Source of the DNA: Polaromonas sp.
GTDB taxonomy: Bacteria; Pseudomonadota; Gammaproteobacteria; Burkholderiales; Burkholderiaceae_C
DNA: 64,000 nt
Reading direction: 5' to 3'
Assembly (NCBI GenBank): GCA_025362315.1
Contig: JANYGP010000075.1
Span: 101,480-165,479, forward strand
The notes below the pieces were generated by a model that saw nothing but the letters and a program-made list of their open reading frames with translations, did no database searches and was not told the DNA's origin. A program made the translations under genes and the position numbers. Below are positions 28,169 through 36,363 of the stretch, one piece after another. Numbering within the stretch: position 1 is the first letter of the stretch; every line of letters begins with the position of its first letter.

Positions 28169-28218
28169 CCTGTCTGGCCCGTGATTTTTGGGCGCTAGCA
28201 GCTCCTGAAAAAGGAGCA
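28169..28218 (-). repeat. Family A dispersed repeat after phaP
   Basis: The plus strand contains CTGTCTGGCCCGTG, then TTGGGCGCTAGCAGCTCC and AGGAGCA, a reverse-oriented family A copy with hairpin arms TGGCCC and GGGCGCTA. It lies between the terminator and the hydratase stop. Confidence 0.65.
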
Positions 28219-28249
28219 TATTCAATTTGCAATGAAGTATTTTGCGCAG

Positions 28250-29080
28250 TCAATCTACAAAAGTGACCGATAGCCCAGGCAGTGAAATACCTTGCAAGGC
28301 AGTTTCCCAAGTCTGTCCTGGTAACACGCTGTAGGCGCCGGTGATGGTGCCGGTGGTGACCATTTCGCCAGCAGATATCGGCTGGTGCGGCAGCTGACTG
28401 GCCAACACTTGCATCAAATGCATGACAGCTGCAAGCGGATTGCCCAAAACATTGGCACCCTTTCCTGCTTCCTGCAGCCGTCCGTTGCATGACAGGGCCA
28501 GCGTAAAAGCCGCCAGCGCTTCGGGCAGGCTTGTTCCCAGCGCCTGAACAGCTTGCTGCCTGCCCACCAGCAACTTGGCGTGCAAAGCGCCAACAGCGAC
28601 TGCGTCAGCGGCCTGAAACCTCCAGTCCGGGTAAGGAGACTGCACAATTTCCAACCCGTGCGCTACCCAGTCAACGCAGGCCAGCACAGCGGCCATGTTG
28701 CCATCTGGCGGCGGCGCTGAATGAAAATGGAAAATGATTTCTGGCTCTATTTTTGGGTTCAGAATGTTGCGCAGACTGCACGTTGCAGCACCGTTTGCTG
28801 CATCTGGCAGACAGGTAACAGTGGTGTCATACACATAAGCCCAAATGGGAGCTGATACACCATATTGCGCCCACATTGCCGGATTGGTAAACCCGATCTT
28901 GCGCCCGACAACCAGCTCGCCATCTGCCATGCGCATGCCGTGGATCAGCCCGGCCACAGCATAGGCTGTGGTCACATCAAAATTTGGATGATGCGAGGTG
29001 ATTTGCGCGAATGGCAGACCGCTGTCCTTTGCAGTTTTGATCTGATGGGCAATTTCACTGAGTTCAGTGGCAGCAGTCAT
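28250..29080 (-). CDS. 2-keto-4-pentenoate hydratase-like protein (FAH superfamily)
   Basis: A 276-residue protein of the 2-hydroxypenta-2,4-dienoate hydratase / oxalocrotonate decarboxylase family, which acts in aromatic meta-cleavage pathways. Recognisable segments are VVGRKIGFTNPAMWAQYGV, the metal-binding IEPEIIFHF, LEIVQSPYPDWRFQAADAVA and the C-terminal AGEMVTTGTITGAYSVLPGQTW. ATG 29080 is preferred over the upstream 29125 because it gives the expected N-terminus. No other meta-cleavage genes are adjacent, so the role here is uncertain. Confidence 0.85.
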   Translation of the reverse strand: MTAATELSEIAHQIKTAKDSGLPFAQITSHHPNFDVTTAYAVAGLIHGMRMADGELVVGRKIGFTNPAMWAQYGVSAPIWAYVYDTTVTCLPDAANGAATCSLRNILNPKIEPEIIFHFHSAPPPDGNMAAVLACVDWVAHGLEIVQSPYPDWRFQAADAVAVGALHAKLLVGRQQAVQALGTSLPEALAAFTLALSCNGRLQEAGKGANVLGNPLAAVMHLMQVLASQLPHQPISAGEMVTTGTITGAYSVLPGQTWETALQGISLPGLSVTFVD

Positions 29081-29192
29081 GGCAGGTGTTTCTTTTGAAT
29101 AGGACCGGTGCGTCATCTTACGCATGACGCAAAAACAAATATGTTCAAAGCATTTTGAAATCGGCGTGTGTGCCTTTGACTGAATTCAGCAT

Positions 29193-29220
29193 AAAAAAAC
29201 CCGCACCGGGCGGGTTTTTA
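29193..29220 (-). terminator. Intrinsic terminator after phaB
   Basis: AAAAACCCG (29195-29203) pairs with CGGGTTTTT (29211-29219) around a seven-base loop. On the minus strand the structure follows the phaB stop and ends in a U-run, closing the phaCAB operon. Confidence 0.9.
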
Positions 29221-29237
29221 CCAACGGCGTTGACCTG

Positions 29238-29975
29238 TCAGCCCATGTGCAAACCACCATTGAGCGAGAAGTCTGCACCGGTGGCATAGCCGCCTTCGCT
29301 TGATGCAATCCAGGCAATGATGGACGCGATTTCTTCTGGTTGACCCAAGCGCTTGGCGGGCACGCCAGCCACGATTTTTTCCAGTACATCGGGGCGAATG
29401 GCTTTGACCATGTCAGTGCCGATGTAGCCAGGACTGACAGTGTTGACTGTCACGCCTTTGGCGGCGACTTCCTGGGCCAGCGCCATCGTAAAGCCATGCA
29501 AACCAGCCTTGGCGGTGGAATAGTTGACCTGGCCAAACTGGCCCTTTTGGCCATTGACCGAGCTGATGTTGACAATGCGGCCAAAACCCGCAGTGATCAT
29601 GTCTTCAATCACCTGTTTGGTCACATTGAACATGCTGTTCAGATTGGTTGAAATGACGGCGTCCCAGTCTGCCTTGCTCATTTTTCTGAACTGGCCATCC
29701 CGTGTGATGCCGGCGTTGTTGACCAGCACGCTGACGGGGCCGTGTTCGGCCTTGACTTTGGAAAAAGCCTCGACCGTGGAATCCCAATCGCCGACATTGC
29801 CAACTGAAGCGTAAAACGTGTGGCCAAGGACCTTCTGCTCATCAATCCATTTGGCGTGGTCACGCGTGGGGCCGCAGCCCGCGACAACTGTGAATCCGTC
29901 TTTGGCCAGGCGCTGGCAGATGGCGGTACCGATGCCGCCCATACCGCCTGTGACATACGCTACTTTTTTGCTCAT
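29238..29975 (-). CDS. phaB: Acetoacetyl-CoA reductase
   Basis: A 245-residue short-chain dehydrogenase that reduces acetoacetyl-CoA to (R)-3-hydroxybutyryl-CoA with NADPH. The cofactor motif is YVTGGMGGIGTAIC, followed by NNAGITRDG, and the catalytic Ser-Tyr-Lys triad lies in ISSVNGQKGQFGQVNYSTAKAG. Length and end (GADFSLNGGLHMG) are typical of PhaB. It is the last gene of phaC-phaA-phaB; a family A repeat separates it from phaA. Confidence 0.96.
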   Translation of the reverse strand: MSKKVAYVTGGMGGIGTAICQRLAKDGFTVVAGCGPTRDHAKWIDEQKVLGHTFYASVGNVGDWDSTVEAFSKVKAEHGPVSVLVNNAGITRDGQFRKMSKADWDAVISTNLNSMFNVTKQVIEDMITAGFGRIVNISSVNGQKGQFGQVNYSTAKAGLHGFTMALAQEVAAKGVTVNTVSPGYIGTDMVKAIRPDVLEKIVAGVPAKRLGQPEEIASIIAWIASSEGGYATGADFSLNGGLHMG

Positions 29976-29999
29976 GATCGTCTCCTTGATTTGTACTAT

Positions 30000-30047
30000 G
30001 CTATTGATTTAGTAGCTGCTAGCGCCCGTTTTAATTGGGCTACAGGC
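30000..30047 (+). repeat. Family A dispersed repeat between phaA and phaB
   Basis: GCTATTGATTTAGTAGCTGC, TAGCGCCCGTTTTAATTGGG and CTACAGGC: one of the best preserved copies. It lies within the transcribed gap of the operon, so the RNA hairpin would be part of the pha mRNA. Confidence 0.85.
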
Positions 30048-30074
30048 AGAATATTGGTCTAATTTACACCAGAT

Positions 30075-31253
30075 TCAGCGTTCCACGCATAGGGCAACCC
30101 CCATGCCGCCGCCAATGCACAGGCTGGCGATGCCTTTTTTGCCGCCGCTTCGCACCATCTCGTGCAGCAGCGTGACCAGAATGCGGCAGCCTGACGCGCC
30201 AATCGGATGGCCAATGGCGATTGCGCCGCCATTGACATTGACTTTGCTGGTGTCCCAGCCCATCTCGTTGTTGACTGCGCAGGCTTGTGCGGCAAAGGCT
30301 TCGTTGATTTCCAGCACGTCCAGATCCAGCGGCTTCCAGCCGGCGCGCGCCAGGGCTTTGGTCGATGCGGGCACCGGGCCCATGCCCATGGTGGCGGGGT
30401 CGAGGCCAGTGGTTGCGTAGCTGGCAATGCGGGCCAAAGGCGTCAAACCAAGCGCTGCAGCTTTTTTGGCAGTCATCACCATCACAGCAGCTGCGCCGTC
30501 GTTCAGGCCCGAAGCGTTGCCTGCAGTCACGCCGCCAGCTTTGTCAAACGCGGGGCGCAAGCCTGCCAGCACCTCGGCAGTGGTTTTGCGGTTGATGAAT
30601 TCGTCGGCGGCAAAAATGATCGGGTCGCCCTTTTTTTGCGCGATAGAAAATGGCACGATTTCGTCTTTGAACTTGCCAGCATCCTGTGCAGCTGCTGCCT
30701 TGGTCTGGCTGGCCAGCGCCAACGCATCCTGCATGTCCCGCGTGATGCTGTATTTTTTAGCCACGTTTTCAGCGGTGATGCCCATGTGGTAATGGTTGTA
30801 CACATCCCACAGGCCGTCAACAATCATGCTGTCCACCATTTTCCAGTCGCCCATGCGCTGGCCGTCGCGCGAGCCATTGAGGACGTGAGGTGACATGCTC
30901 ATCGACTCTTGGCCGCCAGCAATGATGATCTCGCTGTCGCCCGTAGCCACGGCCTGCGCGGCCAGCATGACGGCTTTCAGGCCTGAGCCGCAAACGGCGT
31001 TGATCGTCAAGCCTGGGATGCTTTGTGGAAAGCCGGCTTTGATAACGGTTTGACGCGCCGGGTTTTGACCTGCGCCAGCAGTCAGCACCTGGCCCATGAT
31101 GATTTCACCTATCACATCTGCACTGAGTTTTGAGCGCTCCAGCACAGCCTTGACAACGGCTGCACCCAGTTCGGTCGCAGGCGTTTTTGCCAATGCCCCA
31201 CCAAATTTGCCAACTGCGGTGCGGGCTGCTGAAACGATGACGATGTCTTCCAT
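30075..31253 (-). CDS. phaA: Acetyl-CoA acetyltransferase (beta-ketothiolase)
   Basis: Condenses two acetyl-CoA to acetoacetyl-CoA for PHB synthesis. The 392-residue thiolase has the nucleophile Cys88 in NAVCGSGLKA, the His in GHPIGASGCRI and the second Cys in ASLCIGGGMG. The N-terminus is MEDIVIVSAARTAVGKFGG. It sits between phaC and phaB on the minus strand, in the standard class I order. Confidence 0.96.
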   Translation of the reverse strand: MEDIVIVSAARTAVGKFGGALAKTPATELGAAVVKAVLERSKLSADVIGEIIMGQVLTAGAGQNPARQTVIKAGFPQSIPGLTINAVCGSGLKAVMLAAQAVATGDSEIIIAGGQESMSMSPHVLNGSRDGQRMGDWKMVDSMIVDGLWDVYNHYHMGITAENVAKKYSITRDMQDALALASQTKAAAAQDAGKFKDEIVPFSIAQKKGDPIIFAADEFINRKTTAEVLAGLRPAFDKAGGVTAGNASGLNDGAAAVMVMTAKKAAALGLTPLARIASYATTGLDPATMGMGPVPASTKALARAGWKPLDLDVLEINEAFAAQACAVNNEMGWDTSKVNVNGGAIAIGHPIGASGCRILVTLLHEMVRSGGKKGIASLCIGGGMGVALCVER

Positions 31254-31300
31254 GATGTGTCCTTAGGTTTGTGAAAAAAGTGGATTGGTGTCGGGAAGTG

Positions 31301-31418
31301 CCCTCACCCCTGCCCTCGCTCCTGCTGGGGCGCGGAAGTCAATCTGCATTGCTCCCTCTCCCGCACCTTTAGACAAAGCCTTTGGCTTCGCGGGCGGAAG
31401 AAGGTTGGGGCGAGGGTG
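31301..31418. repeat. Family B dispersed repeat between phaC and phaA
   Basis: The ends are CCCTCACCCCTGCCCTCGCT and GGTTGGGGCGAGGG, an inverted pair, with CTCCCTCTCCCGC inside. It fills most of the 173-bp phaC-phaA gap. Such C-rich/G-rich inverted repeats resemble small non-autonomous elements. Confidence 0.75.
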
Positions 31419-31426
31419 TCCCTGTA

Positions 31427-33118
31427 TCACGCCTTGGCCTTGACGTAACGCCCCGGCGCAGGCTCGATGGCTTTGTGCTTTGTATTGCCAAACTTTTTGG
31501 GCGCAGCAACCTGCTTGCCCGCATGGCCCTTGAGCCAGTTTGACCAGTCGGTCCACCAGCTACCGGGGTGCTCGGTGGCGGTTTGCTGCCAGTCTGCCTG
31601 CGCGGCTGGGAATTTGTTTGCAGGCAACTTCTCGTTTGTCCAGTAACTGCGCTTGTTTTTGGCTGGCGGGTTAATGACCCCGGCTATGTGACCCGATGCA
31701 CCCATCACGAAGCGCTTTTTACCAGGCAAATGCTGGGTGGATGCATACGCACCGCCAATGGGCACGATGTGGTCTTCACGCGAACCATAGAGGTAAGTCG
31801 GCATGTCAAGTTTGCCCAAATCAATTTTTTGTCCGCATACCGTCAGCTTGCCGGGCTGAACCATGTTGTTTTCAAAATAGGTGTTGCGCAAATACCAAGC
31901 GTAAAACGGGCCGGGCAAATTGGTGGAATCGCTGTTCCAGTACAACAAATCAAACGGCGGCGGAGTTTCCCCTTTCAGGTAATTGCCGACCACGTAGTTC
32001 CAGACCAGGTCGTTCGGCCGCAAAAAGCTGAAGGTTGACGCCAGGTCCTGGCCTTTGAGCAAACCACCGTGCCCCATTTCTTTTTCGCGGTAAGCCACTG
32101 ATTGTTCGTCAATAAAAATGTCCAGAATGCCGGTGTCGGTAAAGTCGAGCAGCGATGTCAGCAACGTCATGCTGGCAGCAGGCTTTTCACCCCGGGCTGC
32201 AAGCACGCTCAGAGCAGTTGCCAAAATCGTGCCACCCACACAAAAACCCAGCGTATTGATAGTTCTGGCGCCCGTGACGTCCTGCACCACCGCTATGGCT
32301 TTGATAGCAGCATGCTCAATATAGTCGTCCCATGTCTTGCTGCGCATGGACTCATCGGGGTTGCGCCAGCTAACCACGAAGGTGCGGTGGCCCTGCGCTG
32401 CGGCGTAGCGAATGAGTGAGTTTTCGGGCTGCAAGTCAAGGATGTAAAACTTGTTGATGCAAGGTGGCACCAGCAAAAACGGCTTTTCATGCACGGTCCT
32501 GGTCAGCGGTTTGTATTCAAGCAGCTGGAAAAACTCGTTTTCAAACACCACTGCGCCTTCCGTCGTGGCAACGTTTTTACCGACTTCAAACTGGCTTTCG
32601 TCGGTCATGGACACATGGCCCTGTTGCATGTCATGCATCAGGTTTTTCAGCCCCAAGCCAATGCTTTGGCCTTGCGTGTCAATCGCTTTTTTGACTGCAT
32701 CCGCATTCAGTGACATGAAGTTGCTGGGCGCAGTTGCAGCCAGCGACTGTTCCACCGCAAAGCGCACCCGTGCCCGCGTTTTGTCGTCACCGATCACAGC
32801 GTCGGCCATGGCCGTCAGGGCTTTTGAATTAAGCAAATAAGCTGCGGCTGAAAATTTGGACACCGGATTGTCGTTCCAGGCTGCGTTTGAAAAGCGCCGG
32901 TCTGATGCTGGCGGGATGCTGTTGCCCGCCTGCAAGGACTGGTTCCAAAGCGCAATTGCACCGTCCAGGTAGTTTTGCTGGGCCGCCTGCATTTTGGTTG
33001 CATCAAAAGCAATGGCAGGCTGTGGGTGCTGAGGCACACCTTGAAGCTGAGGAACCATGCGTTTGAAGGCTTCTTGCATCTGCAAAGCAGCTTTTTGCCA
33101 GTTTGGGTCAAAATTCAT
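31427..33118 (-). CDS. phaC: Class I poly(3-hydroxyalkanoate) polymerase
   Basis: Polymerises (R)-3-hydroxyacyl-CoA into PHA on the granule surface. At 563 residues it matches class I synthases. The lipase-like box is GFCVGGT with the nucleophile Cys293. The catalytic Asp is in YGSREDHIVP and the His in GASGHIAGVINPP. The conserved N-terminal PHA-synthase region includes LLVPPCINKFYILDL. First gene of phaCAB. Homopolymer type cannot be told from sequence, but phaA and phaB point to PHB. Confidence 0.97.
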   Translation of the reverse strand: MNFDPNWQKAALQMQEAFKRMVPQLQGVPQHPQPAIAFDATKMQAAQQNYLDGAIALWNQSLQAGNSIPPASDRRFSNAAWNDNPVSKFSAAAYLLNSKALTAMADAVIGDDKTRARVRFAVEQSLAATAPSNFMSLNADAVKKAIDTQGQSIGLGLKNLMHDMQQGHVSMTDESQFEVGKNVATTEGAVVFENEFFQLLEYKPLTRTVHEKPFLLVPPCINKFYILDLQPENSLIRYAAAQGHRTFVVSWRNPDESMRSKTWDDYIEHAAIKAIAVVQDVTGARTINTLGFCVGGTILATALSVLAARGEKPAASMTLLTSLLDFTDTGILDIFIDEQSVAYREKEMGHGGLLKGQDLASTFSFLRPNDLVWNYVVGNYLKGETPPPFDLLYWNSDSTNLPGPFYAWYLRNTYFENNMVQPGKLTVCGQKIDLGKLDMPTYLYGSREDHIVPIGGAYASTQHLPGKKRFVMGASGHIAGVINPPAKNKRSYWTNEKLPANKFPAAQADWQQTATEHPGSWWTDWSNWLKGHAGKQVAAPKKFGNTKHKAIEPAPGRYVKAKA

Positions 33119-33261
33119 GGGGTATCACCAATTTTTAGAGGGCAGGCTTGAACAATCGGGTCACTTGAATAGCGTCAATGAGCAGTTGCTTCAAGTATCG
33201 CGGAAATGTCGCCGCTTTTGGTGCGCTGATCCCTGACAACTGCACCGCAAGCTGGATAAAT

Positions 33262-33597
33262 ATGTACCTGGTCGTTATCGCGTGGATTTATGTCGTGCTC
33301 ATGATGAGCGTGGCAGAAGCAACAAACACCAATGGCACCGTGCTGGGGGCCGTCGTGACGTTTTTTTTGTACGGCGTAGGGCCTGCAGCGCTGGTGGCAT
33401 ACCTGATGGGTACCCCGGCACGAAAAAGGGCCATCAAAAAGCGGGAGGCCGAAGAGCTGGCAGTTGCGCAGGGTAACAGTGCATCAGGTAACACATCAAG
33501 TCAGCCAGACACAGGCAGCCATGCGCCCCGTGGTGCCGAAACCATTGCCGCCGTGGACAACGGCACCGGCGTCGCGCCTGTGAGAAAAGAACCTTGA
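33262..33597 (+). CDS. Small two-helix membrane protein of unknown function
   Basis: A 111-residue protein with two membrane helices (YLVVIAWIYVVLMMSV and GAVVTFFLYGVGPAALVAYLMG), then a positively charged segment (GTPARKRAIKKREAEEL) and a polar C-terminal tail ending VAPVRKEP. ATG 33262 is preferred over 33178, whose extension is not hydrophobic. It is divergent from phaC. Its last 102 bases overlap the 3' end of the convergent pgeF gene. The function is unknown. Confidence 0.7.
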   Translation: MYLVVIAWIYVVLMMSVAEATNTNGTVLGAVVTFFLYGVGPAALVAYLMGTPARKRAIKKREAEELAVAQGNSASGNTSSQPDTGSHAPRGAETIAAVDNGTGVAPVRKEP

Positions 33598-34347
33598 AGG
33601 GTTGCTGACCGTACACCATTCAGCACTGCCGTCGTTGCCATGTATTTGCCGGATGCCGAGTGCCTGCAAGCGCGCCCTGGCCAGGCCTGCCAGGTCGGCG
33701 GTGTACTTGCCCTGGCCAATTGGTTGGAAGAATCGGCCCGCACCCGGCTGACTGGCTTCAAAAGCCGCCTTCACTTCAGAACCCACTTCAAATGCAGTCG
33801 GGCCGATACAGGGCCCCAGCCATGCTATTATTTCAGGAGCTGCTTGCGCCCGTTTTATGTAGTCTACAGGCCTGTTTAATGCCATAAAAGCACTGAGAAT
33901 AGCTTCAAGAACGCCTTCTTCGGCCTTTCCTCCAACATTTCCGTTAATGCCTGCCAGCCCACGCCAGCCTGCATGCGCCGCCGCAACCGCTGTGCCATCT
34001 GCGTTGGTCAGCAGGACGGGCAAACAATCGGCCACCATAATGGTGCAGGCAACGCCCCGCTGGCGGGTCAGGCAGGCATCAGCCAGGCTGCCATTTGCAG
34101 ACGTACTGTCCAATTGTTGAACGAAAGCACCATGCACCTGTTTTAAAAACACTGGTTGGGTGCCGATAGCCTTTTGCAGCGCGCTGCGGTTTGTTGCGAC
34201 ATGCTCTGGCACATCGCCCATATGATCGCCCAGATTCATGCTGTCCCAGGGTGCAGAAGAGCTTCCGCCATGCCGGGTGGTGAACACAGCGCGCACATTG
34301 GAAGGCGCTGGCCAGTCAGGCAACAGCCATTCGGTCGGAAAAATCAA
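33496..34347 (-). CDS. pgeF: Laccase-domain polyphenol oxidase / peptidoglycan editing factor
   Basis: A 283-residue YfiH/PgeF family protein, a copper- or zinc-linked enzyme that clears misincorporated residues in UDP-MurNAc precursors. Hallmarks are FTTRHGGSSSAPWDSMNLGDH, VMVADCLPVLL (as TIMVADCLPVLLT), AHAGWRGLAG with the metal His, WLGPCIGPTAFEVGSEV and the C-terminal RFFSHRRDAG. The start is a TTG overlapping the maiA stop (TTGA). A family A repeat is inserted in frame around residues 159-175, just before WLGPCIGP. The 3' end overlaps the convergent membrane protein gene. Confidence 0.92.
   Translation of the reverse strand: MIFPTEWLLPDWPAPSNVRAVFTTRHGGSSSAPWDSMNLGDHMGDVPEHVATNRSALQKAIGTQPVFLKQVHGAFVQQLDSTSANGSLADACLTRQRGVACTIMVADCLPVLLTNADGTAVAAAHAGWRGLAGINGNVGGKAEEGVLEAILSAFMALNRPVDYIKRAQAAPEIIAWLGPCIGPTAFEVGSEVKAAFEASQPGAGRFFQPIGQGKYTADLAGLARARLQALGIRQIHGNDGSAEWCTVSNPSRFFSHRRDAGAVVHGGNGFGTTGRMAACVWLT
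33823..33872 (+). repeat. Family A dispersed repeat, in-frame copy in pgeF
   Basis: TGCTATTATTTCAGGAGCTG, CTTGCGCCCGTTTTATGTAG and TCTACAGGCC match the family on the plus strand. Read as the pgeF frame it adds about 17 residues (around RPVDYIKRAQAAPEIIA) before the conserved WLGPCIGP motif. Confidence 0.8.
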
Positions 34348-34982
34348 GCTTCAAAATCCGGGCAAGCGCTGGGCTGCGCTTTCTGAAAGGTAGGCAGTGC
34401 CATACAGGCATCAAAAGCGGCCATGGTGCGCGGCAAGCCAGTCAAATCGGTGTCAAAGCGCTGGGCGTTGAAAATTTGCGGCACCAGGCAGCAGTCAGCC
34501 AGCGTTGGTGTGCTGCCATAACAAAAAATGGAATGGGGCAACTGCACCAACTGCTTTTCAAATGCCACCAGGCCATTGCGGCACCAATGGCGGTACCAGA
34601 TGTTTTTGGATTCGTCTTCTGTCTTTAATTCTTTGACGAGATATTTGAGGACGCGCAGGTTGTTCAGTGGGTGAATGTCACAAGAAATGGACTGCGACAA
34701 TGCACGCACTTTGGCGCGGCCCAGTGAATCGGGCGGCAACAAGGCAGGCGTCGGGTGCTTTTCATCCAGATATTCGATGATGGCCATGGACTGCGACAAC
34801 TGCGCGCCATCAATTTCAAGCAGAGGCACAAGAGTGTCGGCTGACAAGTCCGCATACGGCGGCTTCTTGTGGTCGCCCCGGGCCAAATGGACGGCTGCGT
34901 AGTTGTAACTCAAGCCTTTCAGTTCAAGCGCAATGCGGACCCGAAAAGAAGCTGAAGAGCGATAGTAATTGTGGAGTTTCAT
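34344..34982 (-). CDS. maiA: Maleylacetoacetate isomerase (zeta-class GST)
   Basis: A 212-residue glutathione S-transferase fold protein. It isomerises maleylacetoacetate to fumarylacetoacetate in tyrosine or gentisate-type catabolism. The signature is YYRSSASFRVRIALELKGL, with the active-site Ser pair, then LVPLLEIDG and QSMAIIEYLDE. The stop overlaps the pgeF start, so both may be one transcript although functionally unrelated. Confidence 0.92.
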   Translation of the reverse strand: MKLHNYYRSSASFRVRIALELKGLSYNYAAVHLARGDHKKPPYADLSADTLVPLLEIDGAQLSQSMAIIEYLDEKHPTPALLPPDSLGRAKVRALSQSISCDIHPLNNLRVLKYLVKELKTEDESKNIWYRHWCRNGLVAFEKQLVQLPHSIFCYGSTPTLADCCLVPQIFNAQRFDTDLTGLPRTMAAFDACMALPTFQKAQPSACPDFEA

Positions 34983-35116
34983 GGTGAAAGCATAAACCGA
35001 TTTTTCAATGTCTCACCCAGGCGATGGGTTCACAATCCCTTAGGCGACTGAGTGGCTGCCTTTGCGACGCTACGATGCACGATTGATTGACCCGACACCC
35101 CTACTGGAGACACCCC

Positions 35117-36169
35117 ATGAGCCAAATTACCGAACTTAAAAATCGTCAGGTCCGTTTGGCCAGCCGCCCCTCAGGTCTGCCAACCGCTGCCAACTGGACG
35201 TTCACGGAAGAAGCGGTAGCAGAGCCGGGCCCGGGCGGTGTGCTGGTCAAAACGTTGTATTTGTCACTCGACCCGGCCATGCGTGGGTGGATGAACGAAG
35301 GCAAAAGCTACATCGCTCCGGTTGAAATTGACGCGGTGATGCGGGCTGGAGGTGTGGGCCAAGTGATTGCGTCCAACAACCCGGCCTTTGCCGCGGGCGA
35401 TTATGTGAATGCTGGCCTGGACGTGCAGCAATATTGCCTGATCACGCAGGAAAACATCAAGCGCAGCGGCATGTTCAAAGTCGACCCAAGCCTCGGTCTG
35501 ACCACCTGGACCAATGTGCTGGGCATGCCTGGCATGACGGGCTATTTCGGCCTGATGGAAGTTGGCATGCCCAAGGCAGGCGAAACCGTGGTGGTGTCCG
35601 GCGCAGCAGGCGCGGTGGGCCAGACGGTCGGGCAAATGGCAAAACTGAAAGGCTGCCGGGTGGTGGGCATTGCGGGTGGCCAGGCCAAGTGCGATTGGGT
35701 GGTCAAGGAGCTGGGCTTTGACGCCTGCATTGACTACAAAAACACCGACGTCCAAAGCAAAGGCGTCAGAGCAGGCCTGAAAGAACATTGCCCCAACGGC
35801 GTGGACATTTATTTTGACAACGTGGGCGGCGAGATTCTGGACATGGTGCTCGCCAAAATCAACCGCAAAGCACGCATCATCATTTGCGGCGCCATCAGCC
35901 AGTACAACAACACCACACCCGTCAAGGGCCCGGCCAACTACCTGTCACTGCTGGTCAACCGCGCCCGTATGGAAGGCATTGTGGTGTTTGACTACGCTGA
36001 CCGCTACCACCTGGCAGTTGCCGAAATGTCGGGCTACCTGAAAGCAGGCACGATGAAGAGCAAGGAAGATGTGGTGCAGGGGATTGAAAACTTTCCAGCA
36101 ACGCTGCTCAAGCTTTTCAATGGTGAGAATTTTGGCAAGCTGGTGCTGCAGGTGGCTAACGCGGACTGA
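35117..36169 (+). CDS. NADP-dependent oxidoreductase of the zinc-free MDR family
   Basis: A 350-residue medium-chain reductase of the CurA / leukotriene B4 dehydrogenase group. It has LYLSLDPAMRGWM, the cofactor motif VVVSGAAGAVGQTVGQMAKLKGCRVVGIAGG and YFDNVGGEILDMVL. No zinc-ligand cysteines are present. The family reduces alkenals, prostaglandin-like enones or curcumin. ATG 35117 has GGAGAC upstream; an earlier in-frame ATG (35087) lies before the Shine-Dalgarno site. Confidence 0.93.
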   Translation: MSQITELKNRQVRLASRPSGLPTAANWTFTEEAVAEPGPGGVLVKTLYLSLDPAMRGWMNEGKSYIAPVEIDAVMRAGGVGQVIASNNPAFAAGDYVNAGLDVQQYCLITQENIKRSGMFKVDPSLGLTTWTNVLGMPGMTGYFGLMEVGMPKAGETVVVSGAAGAVGQTVGQMAKLKGCRVVGIAGGQAKCDWVVKELGFDACIDYKNTDVQSKGVRAGLKEHCPNGVDIYFDNVGGEILDMVLAKINRKARIIICGAISQYNNTTPVKGPANYLSLLVNRARMEGIVVFDYADRYHLAVAEMSGYLKAGTMKSKEDVVQGIENFPATLLKLFNGENFGKLVLQVANAD

Positions 36170-36331
36170 TTTGCCCCCTGTTTAAATCGGTGCAAGCCGA
36201 TTGAATTTTTAGCGCTTCTAATCGATCCAGCTTGCTACTGTAAAGCACGCTAACAGCAATCTCGCCCCTGAATTGGTTGTTTCGCTGGCAGGTAACTTGG
36301 TCGCGACAAAAAGCAATTGAATCTCGGTTAT

Positions 36332-36350
36332 GATAATGATTCTTATTAGC
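36332..36350. promoter_or_regulatory. Fur-box-like operator before the feo cluster
   Basis: GATAATGATTCTTATTAGC matches the 19-bp Fur consensus GATAATGATAATCATTATC at about 14-15 positions. A possible promoter (TTGAAT at 36317, TCTTAT at 36341, 18-base spacer) overlaps the site, so bound Fur-Fe(II) would block it. It ends 13 bases before the first gene start. Confidence 0.75.
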
Positions 36351-36363
36351 AAATAGAATCATT

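Noticed and set aside
36180..36300. Partial family A-like words (TAGCGCTTC, GCTAACAGC) after the MDR gene
   Set aside because: The pieces are out of order and do not form the hairpin.
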